A stretch of 54,942 nt of DNA from an uncultured Alphaproteobacteria bacterium (GTDB lineage Bacteria > Pseudomonadota > Alphaproteobacteria > Micropepsales > Micropepsaceae), in NCBI GenBank assembly GCA_903857685.1, contig CAIOFO010000120.1:1-54942 (forward strand), written 5' to 3'. This document shows positions 6,831-19,764 of this stretch, one piece after another. Within the stretch, counting starts at the first letter, position 1. Each line of letters begins with the position of its first letter. Under the pieces are notes generated by a model. The model had not been told where the DNA came from. It made no database searches and was given only the letters and a program-made list of their open reading frames with translations. Both the position numbers and the translations under genes were made by a program.

Positions 6831-8633
6831 ATGCCCATTTATCGCGCGCCGGTTGAGGATTTCCGCTTCCTGATTCATGAATTCCTGGAAGTCGAGAAAC
6901 ACCGCGACCTGCCGCAATATGAAGAATTGTCGCCCGACCTGATCGACGACATTCTCACCAACGCCGGCAAATTCTGCGAGGAAGTGCTGCATCCCCTGAA
7001 CCAGGCGGGCGACGAGGAAGGCTGCCATTTCGAAAATGGCGTGGTGCGTACGCCCAAAGGCTTCAAGGAGGCTTATAAAGCCTATAGCGAAGCGGGCTGG
7101 GGCGGCCTGGGCGCGCCCGCCGAATATGGCGGCGCCGGCATGCCCACCTTGATGACCATGATCCTGGGCGAGATGGGCATGGCGGCCAACCAGTCGCTGG
7201 CCATGTATCCCATGCTGACGGCGGGGGCCTATGGCGCGCTGATCGCCACCGGCGCGGACTGGATGAAAAAGAACATCGCGCCCAAGATGGTGTCGGGCGA
7301 ATGGGCCGGCACCATGTGCCTGACCGAGCCGGGCTGCGGCACCGACCTGCGGCTGATGAAGACGAAGGCGGTGGAACAGCCCGACGGCACCTATCGCATG
7401 AACGGCACCAAGATATTCATTTCCGGCGGCGACCAGGACCTTACCGACAACATCATCCATATGGTGATCGCCAAGGTGCCGGACGAGAACGGCCAGATCC
7501 ACGACGATCTTTCCACCGTCAATTTCTTCATGGTGCCCAAGGTGCTGGTGGACGAGGACGGCAAGATGGGCAAGCGCAACACCGTCAACACGGGCGGCAT
7601 CGAGCACAAGATGGGGATCAAGGGCCAGGCCACCTGCGTGCTGAATTTCGACGATGCCGTGGCCTGGCGGCTCAGCCCCAAGCTGCCGCCGCTGAAGCCG
7701 GGCGAAAAGCGCTCTTCCGCCGCCGGCATGGCGGGCATGTTCGGGATGATGAATGCGGCGCGCCTGGGCGTGGGCGTGCAGAGCATCGGGCTGGGCGAAA
7801 TCGCCTATCAGAACGGCATGGCCTATGTGCATGAGCGGCGCGTCGGCCGTGCCCTCACGGGGCCCAAGGAGCCCGACAAGCCCGCCGACCTGGAAATCGT
7901 CCATCCCGATGTCAAGCGCATGCTGCTGCATGCCAGGGCCTTTGTGGAAGGCACAAGGGCGCTGGCCTGCTGGACCACACTCAACATGGCCATCGCCCAG
8001 TCGAAGCGCGAAGACGCAAGCGCGGCCGCCGCGCTGGCAGACCTGATGACGCCGGTGATCAAGGCCTTCTGCACCGATATGGGTTTCGAGGCCACCAACC
8101 TGGCCATGCAATGCTATGGCGGCCACGGCTATATCCGCGACAATGGCGTGGAGCAGTTCGTCCGCGACGCCCGCATCAACCAGACCTATGAAGGCGCCAA
8201 TGGCGTGCAGGCGATGGATCTGGTGGGCCGCAAGCTGGGGCACAAGGGCGGCGCGGCTCCCCTGGCGCTGTTCGCGGCGCTGACCGGCTGGATCGCCGAG
8301 AATGAGAAGGACGAAGCGATGAGCGTTTATGTCAAAGGCGTCAAGCGCGGCACCGAAGCCCTGCAGGCCGCCACCATGTGGCTGGCACAGCACGGCCTCG
8401 CCAACCCCAATGACGCGGGCGCGGGCGCCGTGGATTATCTGCGCCTGATGGGCGTCGTGGTCACCGGCTGGATGTGGGCGCGGATGGCGAAAATCTCGCT
8501 GGGCAAGGACGACCCGTTGCACAAGGACAAGCTCATGTGCGCCCGCTACTGGATGGAGCGGCTGATCCCCGAATGCCCTATGCTTCTGGAACGCATCCAG
8601 GCGGGCAGCGGGACCGTGATGGAATTGAACTGA
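6831..8633 (+). CDS. Acyl-CoA dehydrogenase, DmdC/long-form family
   Basis: FAD-dependent acyl-CoA dehydrogenase of the 600-residue type, which has a short N-terminal extension domain and a C-terminal acetyl-CoA-dehydrogenase-like domain (DmdC, 3-methylmercaptopropionyl-CoA dehydrogenase, belongs here). Seen: MPIYRAPVEDFRFLIHEF at the start, CLTEPGCGTDL in the FAD/substrate region and RINQTYEGANG, where Glu454 is the expected catalytic base. The length (600 aa) is typical. GGGAGG at 6816-6821 fits the ATG. The gene stands alone after a terminator; without an electron-transfer or thioesterase neighbour the chain-length preference cannot be inferred. Confidence 0.92.
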   Translation: MPIYRAPVEDFRFLIHEFLEVEKHRDLPQYEELSPDLIDDILTNAGKFCEEVLHPLNQAGDEEGCHFENGVVRTPKGFKEAYKAYSEAGWGGLGAPAEYGGAGMPTLMTMILGEMGMAANQSLAMYPMLTAGAYGALIATGADWMKKNIAPKMVSGEWAGTMCLTEPGCGTDLRLMKTKAVEQPDGTYRMNGTKIFISGGDQDLTDNIIHMVIAKVPDENGQIHDDLSTVNFFMVPKVLVDEDGKMGKRNTVNTGGIEHKMGIKGQATCVLNFDDAVAWRLSPKLPPLKPGEKRSSAAGMAGMFGMMNAARLGVGVQSIGLGEIAYQNGMAYVHERRVGRALTGPKEPDKPADLEIVHPDVKRMLLHARAFVEGTRALACWTTLNMAIAQSKREDASAAAALADLMTPVIKAFCTDMGFEATNLAMQCYGGHGYIRDNGVEQFVRDARINQTYEGANGVQAMDLVGRKLGHKGGAAPLALFAALTGWIAENEKDEAMSVYVKGVKRGTEALQAATMWLAQHGLANPNDAGAGAVDYLRLMGVVVTGWMWARMAKISLGKDDPLHKDKLMCARYWMERLIPECPMLLERIQAGSGTVMELN

Positions 8634-8646
8634 CCCGTCACTGAAC

Positions 8647-8664
8647 CTGTCATTTACCTGTCAG
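8647..8664 (+). promoter_or_regulatory. PHO-box-like element (PhoB site)
   Basis: CTGTCAT (8647-8653) and CTGTCAG (8658-8664) are direct repeats with an 11-bp period, matching the usual PhoB half-site CTGTCAT and 4-bp spacing. A weaker CCGTCAC lies at 8635-8641. It sits in the gap before the secreted M28 peptidase and the phosphodiesterase, so phosphate control of these is plausible. The start of transcription cannot be placed with confidence. Confidence 0.5.
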
Positions 8665-8827
8665 CCGACGCGGTCGCAACATCGACCTTAAGCCTTTGCC
8701 ATGCGCACAGACGCGCCTATGCTCGGCGCAGGTCGCGCATTCTGTCCCACCACGCACGCGCGAATTCGAACTTGTTCTCAACAACGGCAATAGCCGGTCA
8801 CAAATGTATCGGGGAAGGAAATCCATC

Positions 8828-10432
8828 ATGCTGAACCGCAAACTCCTGGGCGTTGGTCTTGCCGCTCTCACCATCCAACTGTGCATGACAGCCGTCAGCT
8901 TTGCCCAGATGGACAACGGCCCCGTCACCGAAAAGACCTATGGCGTCGGCCTGCCGCGCGATCACGCCACCACCCTCTTCACCGACGCGCAATACCCCAA
9001 ATTCCCGTTGCTCCCCAGCCAGAAGGCCTATGCCGATATCAACGGCGCGCGCATGAAGAAGGACATCATCGCCCTTTCCAATGTCGCCCTGAAATACCGG
9101 GCCGATGGACACCCACAATGGTGGGGGCGTTTTCCGGGCACCACTGCGGACAAGGAAGCCACCCAGTACATGCTGGATGAGTTCAAGCGTTTGGGCCTTA
9201 AGACTGAAACCGTTCCTTTCACCCTACCCGCCGACTGGCGCCCCACCAGCTGGGACGGCAGCTACACGACCGCCGACGGCAAGACCATCAATCTGACGAC
9301 GATTTTCCCCGCCTCGGGCACCAAGGTACCCGGGCCAGAAGGCATCACCGCCGAAGCGATCTGGGTGGGTATCGGCGACAAGGCCGATTTTCTGGGGCGC
9401 GACGTCAAGGGCAAGGCGGTCATCATCTATTCCGTATTCGTGCCCGGCGGCCGTTCGCATTCGGCCTCCAACCGCGCCAATCTGTTCAATGCCAACACCA
9501 ATGCGGTCAAGGCCGGCGCGGCCATGATCATCAATGTCATGGCGGTGCCCGGCAATGGCCAGTTCCAGCCGGAAGACGGCGTCAAGCAGGTGACGCAGAT
9601 GACGCTGAGCCAGGATGAAGGTTTCGCCTTGCGCGACCGCCTTGCCGCGGGCGAGAAAATCACGATCACCGCCCACCTGAACGTGCCGCCTCTGAAGGAC
9701 GTCCAGACCGCCTATCACTGGGCCACCCTGCCCGGAAAGTCTGACGAGCAGATCATGATCCAGATGCACACGGACGGCTATTTCCAGGCCTCTGAGGACA
9801 ATAGCAGCGGCATGGCCGCAGGCCTGGAGCTGGCCCGCCATTACGCCGCCCTGCCGCTGGCAAAGCGTCCGCGCACGATGGTTTTCCTGATGTTCCCGGA
9901 TCATCATCATGGTGAGTATGCCCATCGGAAACTGATCGACCCCACCTATGACTGGTCCAAGGTGGCGCTGAAGCTCACGCTTGAGCATCCGTCCGAAACG
10001 GCGCTCTACATGTACAATGAGGACCTCACGCCTTCCAATCAACTGAGCGCGTCGCGCTGGAATGCGCTGGGCAGCCCGGAATTCGAAGCCATGGCGCTGC
10101 AGCAATTGGCTGACTTCGGCAATTCCGTCTATGGCGTGGAGGACGGGCCCAAGAATGGTGCCTTTGCGCCGTCTTTCCACATCATCAACCACATCATCTA
10201 TCACACGAGCCTCGACACGCCGGAGCTGGTGCCGGCCGAGGGCATGGCCCGCGCCACCCGTGCCTATGCCTCGATCATCGATCATGTGAACCGGATGACG
10301 ATCGCCCAGGTGAAGGGGCCGGGCTGGCCCTATGACAAGGACCAGGGTTCAATCCATGGCTCGATCATCCCCCAGCCGGGCGCGCCGGCTCCCGCGCCGC
10401 GTCAACGTCAGCGCGAAGGTGGCGGCGACTGA
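8828..10432 (+). CDS. Secreted M28-family metallopeptidase with PA domain
   Basis: Zinc-dependent aminopeptidase-like protein, probably exported. I chose the ATG at 8828 because GGGGAAGGAA (8811-8820) lies seven bases upstream and the product then begins with a signal peptide (MLNRKLLGVGLAALTIQL..., cleavage near SFA-Q). The protein is 534 aa. A PA-type insert is suggested by GKAVIIYSVFVPGG and the segment after it. M28 metal ligands are visible at His314-Thr-Asp316 and Glu323-Asp324 (MHTDGYFQASEDNSSG), with later His-rich FPDHHHGEYAHR and a C-terminal YHTSLDTPE supplying the last His. The substrate is unknown. A PHO-box-like element lies about 160 bp upstream. Confidence 0.85.
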   Translation: MLNRKLLGVGLAALTIQLCMTAVSFAQMDNGPVTEKTYGVGLPRDHATTLFTDAQYPKFPLLPSQKAYADINGARMKKDIIALSNVALKYRADGHPQWWGRFPGTTADKEATQYMLDEFKRLGLKTETVPFTLPADWRPTSWDGSYTTADGKTINLTTIFPASGTKVPGPEGITAEAIWVGIGDKADFLGRDVKGKAVIIYSVFVPGGRSHSASNRANLFNANTNAVKAGAAMIINVMAVPGNGQFQPEDGVKQVTQMTLSQDEGFALRDRLAAGEKITITAHLNVPPLKDVQTAYHWATLPGKSDEQIMIQMHTDGYFQASEDNSSGMAAGLELARHYAALPLAKRPRTMVFLMFPDHHHGEYAHRKLIDPTYDWSKVALKLTLEHPSETALYMYNEDLTPSNQLSASRWNALGSPEFEAMALQQLADFGNSVYGVEDGPKNGAFAPSFHIINHIIYHTSLDTPELVPAEGMARATRAYASIIDHVNRMTIAQVKGPGWPYDKDQGSIHGSIIPQPGAPAPAPRQRQREGGGD

Positions 10433-10454
10433 CGGGCCGGCAGATGGCGTTCCA

Positions 10455-10489
10455 TTGACGCATCGTCAAGTGTCACAAAAGTGGTGACA
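10455..10489. promoter_or_regulatory. Two adjacent palindromes upstream of the phosphodiesterase gene
   Basis: TTGACG-CAT-CGTCAA (10455-10469) abuts TGTCAC-N7-GTGACA (10471-10489). All four arms carry a TGAC/GTCA core, and the pair ends 27 bp before the chosen ATG. This looks like a dimeric-regulator operator; the regulator is unknown. It could also be read as degenerate PhoB half-sites. Confidence 0.4.
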
Positions 10490-10516
10490 ATGGCCTCGGG
10501 CAATGAGGGCGGGGCG

Positions 10517-11838
10517 ATGCGTTATCGGGAACTGATTCTGGCCGGCGTGATGCTGGCGTCACCGGCGGCGGCGAACCCGGTGCTAATGATATCGATCGAC
10601 GGGCTGCGCGCCCGCGATGTGATCGACGCCCCGGCGCGCGGGCTCAAGATTCCCCATCTCACCGCCATGATGAAGACGGGCAGCTATGCCGAAGGGGTGC
10701 GCGACATGCTGCCCTCGGTCACCTATCCCAACCACACCACCCTGATCACCGGCGTGGCGCCCGCCCTCCACGGCATTGCCGACAATCTGGCGTTCGATCC
10801 GCAGCAGAAAAACATGGAAGGCTGGTACTGGTATTCCAGCGACATCAAGGTTCCTACCTTGTGGGACGCGGTGAAGGCCAAGGGCGGGCTGGTGGCCAAT
10901 TATGGCTGGCCGGTCAGTGTCGGCGCGTCCGCCATCGGCGACAATATTCCGGAATATTGGCGGACTTATCAGCCGGATGACGTCAAGCTGCTGCGGGCGC
11001 TGTCCAGCCCCGGCCTGGTGGCGCGAATCGAAAAATTGTCCGGCGTTACGCTGAAAGCCACCAATGGCGACACCGCCGCCGCCGACGAAGCGCGCAGCAA
11101 GTTCGTCGCCGCACTGATCGCCGCCGACCATCCCGCCTTTACCACGGTGCATCTCGCCAGCCTGGACGAAACCCAGCATGAGAAAGGCCCCGGCACACCG
11201 GAGGCGCGCGCCAATCTGGAATCACTCGACACTTCGGTGGGCGAGCTGGTGGCGGCGGCGCGCAAGGCCGAGCCGGACCTGGTGGTGGCGCTGGTCTCGG
11301 ACCATGGCTTTGCGCCGGTGCATAACGACGTCAACCTGATGACGGCATTCATTGCCGCGGGGCTTGCCACCCTCGACCCCAAGACCGGCAAGATCGGCGC
11401 ATGGCAGGCCGAGCCCTGGTATGCCGGCGGTTCCAGCATCATCATGCTGGCGCATCCGGATGATGCGGCGCTTCATTCGAAAGTGGCGGCGCTGCTCAAA
11501 AAGCTGGCCGCCGATCCTAAAAACGGCATCGCCGGGGTGATGGACAAGGCGGAGATTGCCCGCGCGGGCGGCACAAAACTCGCCAGCTTCTGGGTGGATT
11601 ACGCCCTGGGGTTCGAGGCGGGCAAGAAACTGACCGGCCCCCTGATCGGGCCGCCCGCCAATCTGGGCACCCATGGCTATTTTCCGGCCCATGCCGAAAT
11701 GCGCTCCAGCTTCCTGATCAGCGGGCCGGGCATCGCGGCGGGCAAGTCGCTGGGCGAGATAGATATGCGCGACATCGCGCCGACCCTGGCCAAGATCATG
11801 AATGTCAGCCTGCCCAGCGCGACTGGCAAGCCGCTGAT

Positions 11839-11842
<4 letters not shown>
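10517..11842 (+). CDS. Exported nucleotide pyrophosphatase/phosphodiesterase (alkaline phosphatase superfamily)
   Basis: Type I phosphodiesterase/NPP-like enzyme that would hydrolyse phosphodiester or pyrophosphate bonds outside the cytoplasm. The ATG at 10517 (GAGGGCGGGG upstream) gives a 441-aa product with a short signal peptide (MRYRELILAGVMLASPAAA). Superfamily residues are visible: Asp28 in MISIDGLR, nucleophile Thr69 in SVTYPNHTT, Asp/His in LASLDETQHEKG, Asp-His in VSDHGF and the final His in GTHGYFP. The gene lies 84 bp after the M28 peptidase. Its TAG stop overlaps the convergent mfd stop on a shared CTAG. Confidence 0.88.
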
Positions 11843-15308
<3,466 letters not shown>

Positions 15309-15321
<13 letters not shown>

Positions 15322-15605
15322 TTGGCATCCTTGTGGCCGATGATCGCCTTCAGCCCCGCGAACACGCCATTGTCATGTTCGGGCGGCACGGCGGCCGCGC
15401 CGCGCAGCCAGTCATAGACATCCTGGTCGGGGGCGGTGAGCAGCGCCTCGAACTGGTCAAGCCCGGCCTCGTCCAGCCCCGCCAGATGGTTTTGGGCATA
15501 GGCGCCGAAGATCAGGTCAACTTCCTTGAAACCGCGCCGCTGGGCCCGAAACAAAAGCCTTTTGCGGCGGTTCTCCGAAGAGCCACCCTTGTTGCTATCA
15601 TCCAT
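15309..15605 (-). CDS. sdhE: FAD assembly factor SdhE
   Basis: Small protein (98 aa) that promotes covalent flavinylation of succinate dehydrogenase subunit SdhA. Seen: RRKRLLFRAQRRGFKEVDLI, which contains the RGxxE motif, followed by the family's acidic helical pattern (DQFEALLTAPDQDVYDWL). It is first in a two-gene operon with mfd, an arrangement common in alphaproteobacteria. It is divergent from recG across 62 bp, which must hold both promoters. The extra C-terminal tail (GHKDAKWNA) is typical of alphaproteobacterial forms. Confidence 0.95.
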
Positions 15606-15667
15606 GGCGGGGATATAGCGGGGGAACAGGTTGAGAACAACGGGCGCAGGCGATTATCTTGGCCGCC

Positions 15668-17755
15668 ATGCGGCCTTCGATTCTGTTCCCGCTTTTCGCC
15701 GAAATCCGCACCCTGTCCGGGGTGGGGCCCAAGCTGGAAAAACTGATTGCCAAGGTGGCGGGGCCAAAGCTGGTGGACCTGATCTTCGACCTGCCGGTGG
15801 GGGTGGTGGACCGCTCCTACCGCCCCCGGCTGATCGCCGCGGAACCCGGACGCATCGCCACCGTCGCGGTGGGCGTGCTGGATCATTTTCCGCCCCGGGT
15901 GAAAAGCCAGCCCTTCAAAGTGCGCGTGTCGGACGAAAGCGCGGCGATGGACCTGGTGTTCTTCCGCGCCGACGCCAAATACCTGATGGAAATTCTGCCG
16001 CCGGGATCGCGGCGGATCATTTCCGGCCGCATCGAGTCCTTCAAGGACAAGTTGCAGATGCCCCATCCCGATTATGTGGTGGAGGATGCGGCGACGATGC
16101 CCCAGCATGAGCCGGTCTATGCCCTGACCGAGGGGCTGCCCGCCAAGTCCTTGGCCAAGGCGGTGCGCGGCGCGCTGGCGCATGTGCCGGCAATGCCGGA
16201 ATGGCAGGATCCGGCTTTCCTGAAACGCGAAGGCTTCGCACCTTTCGCCGAGGCGCTGGCCGCGGCCCATGCGCCCATCCACGAAGCCGACCTGTCGCCC
16301 GAAACACCGGCCCGTCGGCGGCTTGCCTATGACGAACTGCTGGCCAACCAGCTGGCGCTGATGCTGATCCGGGCGCAGCTGCGCGGTCCGGCAGGCCGGC
16401 GCATGGCGGGCGACGGCAAGCTGCGCGCCAAGGCCATTGCCGCCCTGCCCTTCGCCCTGACCGACGGGCAGCTGACGGCGTTGGACGAAATCGAAAAGGA
16501 CATGGCCTCCGACAAGCGCATGCTGCGGCTGCTGCAAGGCGATGTCGGATCGGGCAAGACCATCGTGGCGCTACTGGCGCTGCTGAATGCCGTGGAGGCG
16601 GGCTTTCAGGGCGCGCTGATGGCGCCCACGGAAATACTGGTGCGCCAGCATTGCGCCTCGCTGGAGCCTTACGCCAGGGCGGCAGGCATAAGACTAGCGG
16701 CGCTGACGGGACGGGAGAAAGGCGCCGGGCGCGACGCCACCTTGAGGGCACTGGCGGCCGGAGAAATTGACATATTGATCGGCACCCACGCGCTGTTTTC
16801 GGAAGACGTGGCGTTCCGCGATCTGGGCCTGGCGGTGATTGACGAACAGCACCGCTTTGGCGTGCATCAACGCATGACGCTGCAGGCCAAGGGCGGCAAG
16901 CCGGCCGATGTCCTGGTGATGACGGCGACGCCGATCCCGCGCACCCTGGCGCTGACGGCATTCGGCGACATGGATGTCTCGAGAATTCTTGGCCGCCCGC
17001 CGGGGCGCAAGCCGGTGGAAACGCGGGTGATGAGCGCGCCGCGGCTGGACGACCTGATTGCGCATCTGAAAATGGCGCTGGCGCAGGGCCAGCGCGCCTA
17101 TTGGGTCTGCCCGCTGGTGGAGGAGTCCGAAAAGATCGACCTTGCCGCTGCCGAAGAACGCGCCGCCATGCTGCGCCAGGCCCTGGGTGCCGCAAAAATC
17201 AATATCGGCCTGGTGCACGGACGGATGAAGGCGGCGGAGCGCGATGCCGCCATGGCCGCCTTCAAGTCGGGCGAGACGCAGCTTCTGGTCGCCACCACCG
17301 TGATCGAAGTGGGCGTGGATGTGCCCGAAGCCACCATCATGGTGGTGGAGCATGCCGAGCGTTTCGGCCTGGCGCAGCTGCATCAATTGCGGGGCCGGGT
17401 GGGGCGCGGCAGCGGCAAATCCTCCTGCCTGCTGGTCTATCACGGCCCTCTGGGCGAAACCGCCAAGGCGCGGCTGAAAACCATGCGCGACACCGATGAC
17501 GGCTTCGTCATCGCCGAGATGGACCTCAAGCTGCGCGGACCGGGCGAAATGCTGGGAAAACGCCAGAGCGGGATGGAAGACTTCCGCCTGGCCGATCCCG
17601 TGGCGCATGGCGACCTGCTTGCGGTGGCGCATGACGATGCCAGGCTGATTCTGTCCCGCGATCCGGAACTGAAAAACACCCGTGGCGATGCCCTGCGGGT
17701 GCTGCTTTATTTGTTTGGCCGCGACGCCGCGGTGCGCTATCTGAGAGCGGGATGA
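15668..17755 (+). CDS. recG: ATP-dependent DNA helicase RecG
   Basis: RecG remodels stalled replication forks and branched recombination intermediates. I prefer the ATG at 15668 (MRPSILFPLFAEI) over a TTG three codons earlier, giving 695 aa. Seen: a wedge domain at the N-terminus (LSGVGPKLEKL), Walker A GDVGSGKT at about residue 291, DEQH near residue 391, TATPIPRTL, and LRGRVGRGSGKSSCLL near the C-terminus. It is the first gene of a plus-strand group; its stop overlaps the next start (ATGA). Confidence 0.97.
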   Translation: MRPSILFPLFAEIRTLSGVGPKLEKLIAKVAGPKLVDLIFDLPVGVVDRSYRPRLIAAEPGRIATVAVGVLDHFPPRVKSQPFKVRVSDESAAMDLVFFRADAKYLMEILPPGSRRIISGRIESFKDKLQMPHPDYVVEDAATMPQHEPVYALTEGLPAKSLAKAVRGALAHVPAMPEWQDPAFLKREGFAPFAEALAAAHAPIHEADLSPETPARRRLAYDELLANQLALMLIRAQLRGPAGRRMAGDGKLRAKAIAALPFALTDGQLTALDEIEKDMASDKRMLRLLQGDVGSGKTIVALLALLNAVEAGFQGALMAPTEILVRQHCASLEPYARAAGIRLAALTGREKGAGRDATLRALAAGEIDILIGTHALFSEDVAFRDLGLAVIDEQHRFGVHQRMTLQAKGGKPADVLVMTATPIPRTLALTAFGDMDVSRILGRPPGRKPVETRVMSAPRLDDLIAHLKMALAQGQRAYWVCPLVEESEKIDLAAAEERAAMLRQALGAAKINIGLVHGRMKAAERDAAMAAFKSGETQLLVATTVIEVGVDVPEATIMVVEHAERFGLAQLHQLRGRVGRGSGKSSCLLVYHGPLGETAKARLKTMRDTDDGFVIAEMDLKLRGPGEMLGKRQSGMEDFRLADPVAHGDLLAVAHDDARLILSRDPELKNTRGDALRVLLYLFGRDAAVRYLRAG

Positions 17756-18879
17756 GCGAGACATTTTCCTGCGACGCCGTGGTGATCGGTGCCGGCGTTG
17801 TCGGCCTTGCGGTCGCGCGGGCGCTGGCGCAGCGCGGGCTAGAGACTTTCATCCTGGAAAAGAATGCGCATTTCGGCATGGAGACCAGCGCCCGCAACAG
17901 CGAGGTGATCCATGCCGGCATTTATTATCCCAAGGGATCGCTGAAAGCGCAGCTGTGCGTTGCCGGGCGCGGGCTGCTCTATGAGTTCTGCCAAAGCCAT
18001 GGCGTCGGCCACAAGCGCCTGGGCAAGCTGATCGTCGCCAGCCATTCGGGCCAGGAAGCCCAGCTCGACGCCCTTGTGAAAGCCGCGGCGGACAATGGCG
18101 TGGACGACCTGAAACCGCTCAGCAAGGCGCAGATCGCGCCATTGGAGCCCGACCTTTCCGCCACCCAGGGGCTGTTTTCGCCTTCCACCGGCATCATAGA
18201 CAGCCATCAATACATGTTGGCCCTGCTCGGCGACGCCGAAAGCGCCGGCGCTTCCCTGGTGAAGGACGCGGAGGTCACCGCCATCGCCCGCGACGGCGAG
18301 AATTATGTCCTGACGTTAAAAAATGCCGGTGAGACCCTGACTCTGAGAACCCGGATACTGGTCAACAGCGGCGGATTATGGGCGCAGAAGATTGCCGGAT
18401 TAATCGAGGGCCTCGACAAGCGATTTGTGCCGCCGCTTTTCCTGGCCAAGGGCAACTACGCCACCCTGTCGGTGAAAAGCCCGTTCCGCCACCTGGTCTA
18501 TCCGGTGCCGGAGCCGGGCGGACTGGGCGTGCACCTGACCCTCGACATGGGCGGGGCGGCGCGTTTCGGCCCCAATGTGCAGTGGCTCGATAACAACGAC
18601 CCGGCGGCGATCGACTACACCGTGCCCGCAACCCTGCCGCGCGAATTCGTCTCCCGCATCGCCGAATACTGGCCGGCGATCCGGGAAGAAATGCTGGCGC
18701 CGGGTTATTCCGGGGTGCGGCCCAAGACCGGCGGCGCCAAGCATCCCCAGCAGGATTTTGTCATCGAAGGCCCCGCCATTCATGGGCAATCCGGATTGGT
18801 CAATCTCTTCGCCATGGAATCGCCGGGGCTGACCTCGTCGCTGGCCATCGCCGCCCATGTCGAAGCATTGCTGGCATGA
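17752..18879 (+). CDS. FAD-dependent oxidoreductase, L-2-hydroxyglutarate oxidase-like (DAO family)
   Basis: A 375-aa flavoprotein of the D-amino-acid-oxidase/glycerol-3-phosphate dehydrogenase fold. Seen: the dinucleotide motif VVIGAGVVGLAVARAL at the start, TSARNSEVIHAGIYY (family marker close to the flavin), and VRPKTGG plus GLTSSLAIAAHVE at the C-terminal flavin contact. The closest known family is L-2-hydroxyglutarate dehydrogenase/LhgO, which clears 2-hydroxyglutarate. Substrate assignment is inferred from family resemblance only. Four-base overlaps with recG upstream and the aldo/keto reductase downstream indicate one operon. Confidence 0.85.
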   Translation: MSETFSCDAVVIGAGVVGLAVARALAQRGLETFILEKNAHFGMETSARNSEVIHAGIYYPKGSLKAQLCVAGRGLLYEFCQSHGVGHKRLGKLIVASHSGQEAQLDALVKAAADNGVDDLKPLSKAQIAPLEPDLSATQGLFSPSTGIIDSHQYMLALLGDAESAGASLVKDAEVTAIARDGENYVLTLKNAGETLTLRTRILVNSGGLWAQKIAGLIEGLDKRFVPPLFLAKGNYATLSVKSPFRHLVYPVPEPGGLGVHLTLDMGGAARFGPNVQWLDNNDPAAIDYTVPATLPREFVSRIAEYWPAIREEMLAPGYSGVRPKTGGAKHPQQDFVIEGPAIHGQSGLVNLFAMESPGLTSSLAIAAHVEALLA

Positions 18880-19703
18880 GCAAGCTCGGGCTCGGCACGG
18901 TGCAATTCGGCCAGGCTTATGGCGTGTCCAACCTTCATGGACAGGTGACCGTCACCGGAGCCGCCAATATCTTGCGGCGCGCAGCTGAAGCCGGCATCGG
19001 CTTGCTGGACACCGCAGCCAATTACGGCGAGGCGGAAACGGTACTGGCAGGCCTGGATACCGCGCCTTTCCGCATCGTCACCAAGACTATTGGCCTGAAG
19101 AACGGCCTGGAAGCCGTGGTCGCGCGGGCACGGCAATCGGCTGAGACCCTCAAGGCCGACACGCTGCTGGTCCATGCGGCCGGTGACCTGGCAGATGAAA
19201 AGCTCTGGCCGGCGCTGCGGCAACTGAAAAGCGATGGCGTGTTCCGCAAGATCGGCATTTCCGTCTATGTCGCCGACGATCCCGCCGCTCTTGCGGCCCG
19301 CTACAAACCGGACGTTATGCAATTGCCTTTCAGCCTGCTGGACCAGCGTCTGCTGGCGGATGGCAGCCTGGCGCGGCTGAAAGACATGGGCGTGGAAATC
19401 CATGCCCGCTCACTTTTCCTGCAAGGCTTGCTGCTGATGAACTCCGTGCCCGACCATTTGATGACGGCTGCGCCGCGATTGAAAGCCATTAGGGCCGAAA
19501 TTACGGCGGCGGGCTCGACGCCACTGGCGGCGGCGCTGGGCTTTGTGCTGTCGCGACCCGAAGTTACCTTCGGCTTGGTTGGCGTGACCAGCGTGATAGA
19601 GCTCGAGGAAATCTTGTCGGCGGCGCGGCGCACCCTGCCCGACCTGAATTGGGGTTCCATGGCGCTTGACGATGAACGGATTCTTACGCCGTCGCTCTGG
19701 TAG
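18876..19703 (+). CDS. Aldo/keto reductase family oxidoreductase
   Basis: A 275-aa TIM-barrel NADPH-dependent reductase. Seen: GLGTVQFGQAYG at the start, then Asp and Tyr of the catalytic tetrad in LLDTAANYGEAE, Lys in IVTKTIG and His in LLVHAAGD. The C-terminal phrase FGLVGVTSVIELEEIL is the cofactor-binding end. Relatives are often found in flagellin-glycan or surface-sugar clusters, and the convergent neighbours are pseC and pseB. However, its coding phase couples it to recG and the FAD oxidase by ATGA overlaps. The substrate is unknown. Confidence 0.85.
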   Translation: MSKLGLGTVQFGQAYGVSNLHGQVTVTGAANILRRAAEAGIGLLDTAANYGEAETVLAGLDTAPFRIVTKTIGLKNGLEAVVARARQSAETLKADTLLVHAAGDLADEKLWPALRQLKSDGVFRKIGISVYVADDPAALAARYKPDVMQLPFSLLDQRLLADGSLARLKDMGVEIHARSLFLQGLLLMNSVPDHLMTAAPRLKAIRAEITAAGSTPLAAALGFVLSRPEVTFGLVGVTSVIELEEILSAARRTLPDLNWGSMALDDERILTPSLW

Positions 19704-19764
19704 GAGTGTCGGCCAGGAAAAGTGTGAAACGGTTTTCCGCCCGGCCGCGCGGCCAAAAAATGCG

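Noticed and set aside
6825-8522. A 565-codon minus-strand frame opposite the acyl-CoA dehydrogenase
   Set aside because: Composition bias and lack of motifs mark it as a shadow.
8696-8827. 44-residue N-terminal extension of the M28 peptidase
   Set aside because: It would bury the signal peptide; GGGGAAGGAA fits the ATG at 8828.
19716-19738. GGAAAA/TTTTCC stem between the aldo/keto reductase and pseC as a terminator
   Set aside because: Short AT-type stem with no T-run; the nearby GGCCGCGCGGCC has As or Ts on the wrong side for either gene.
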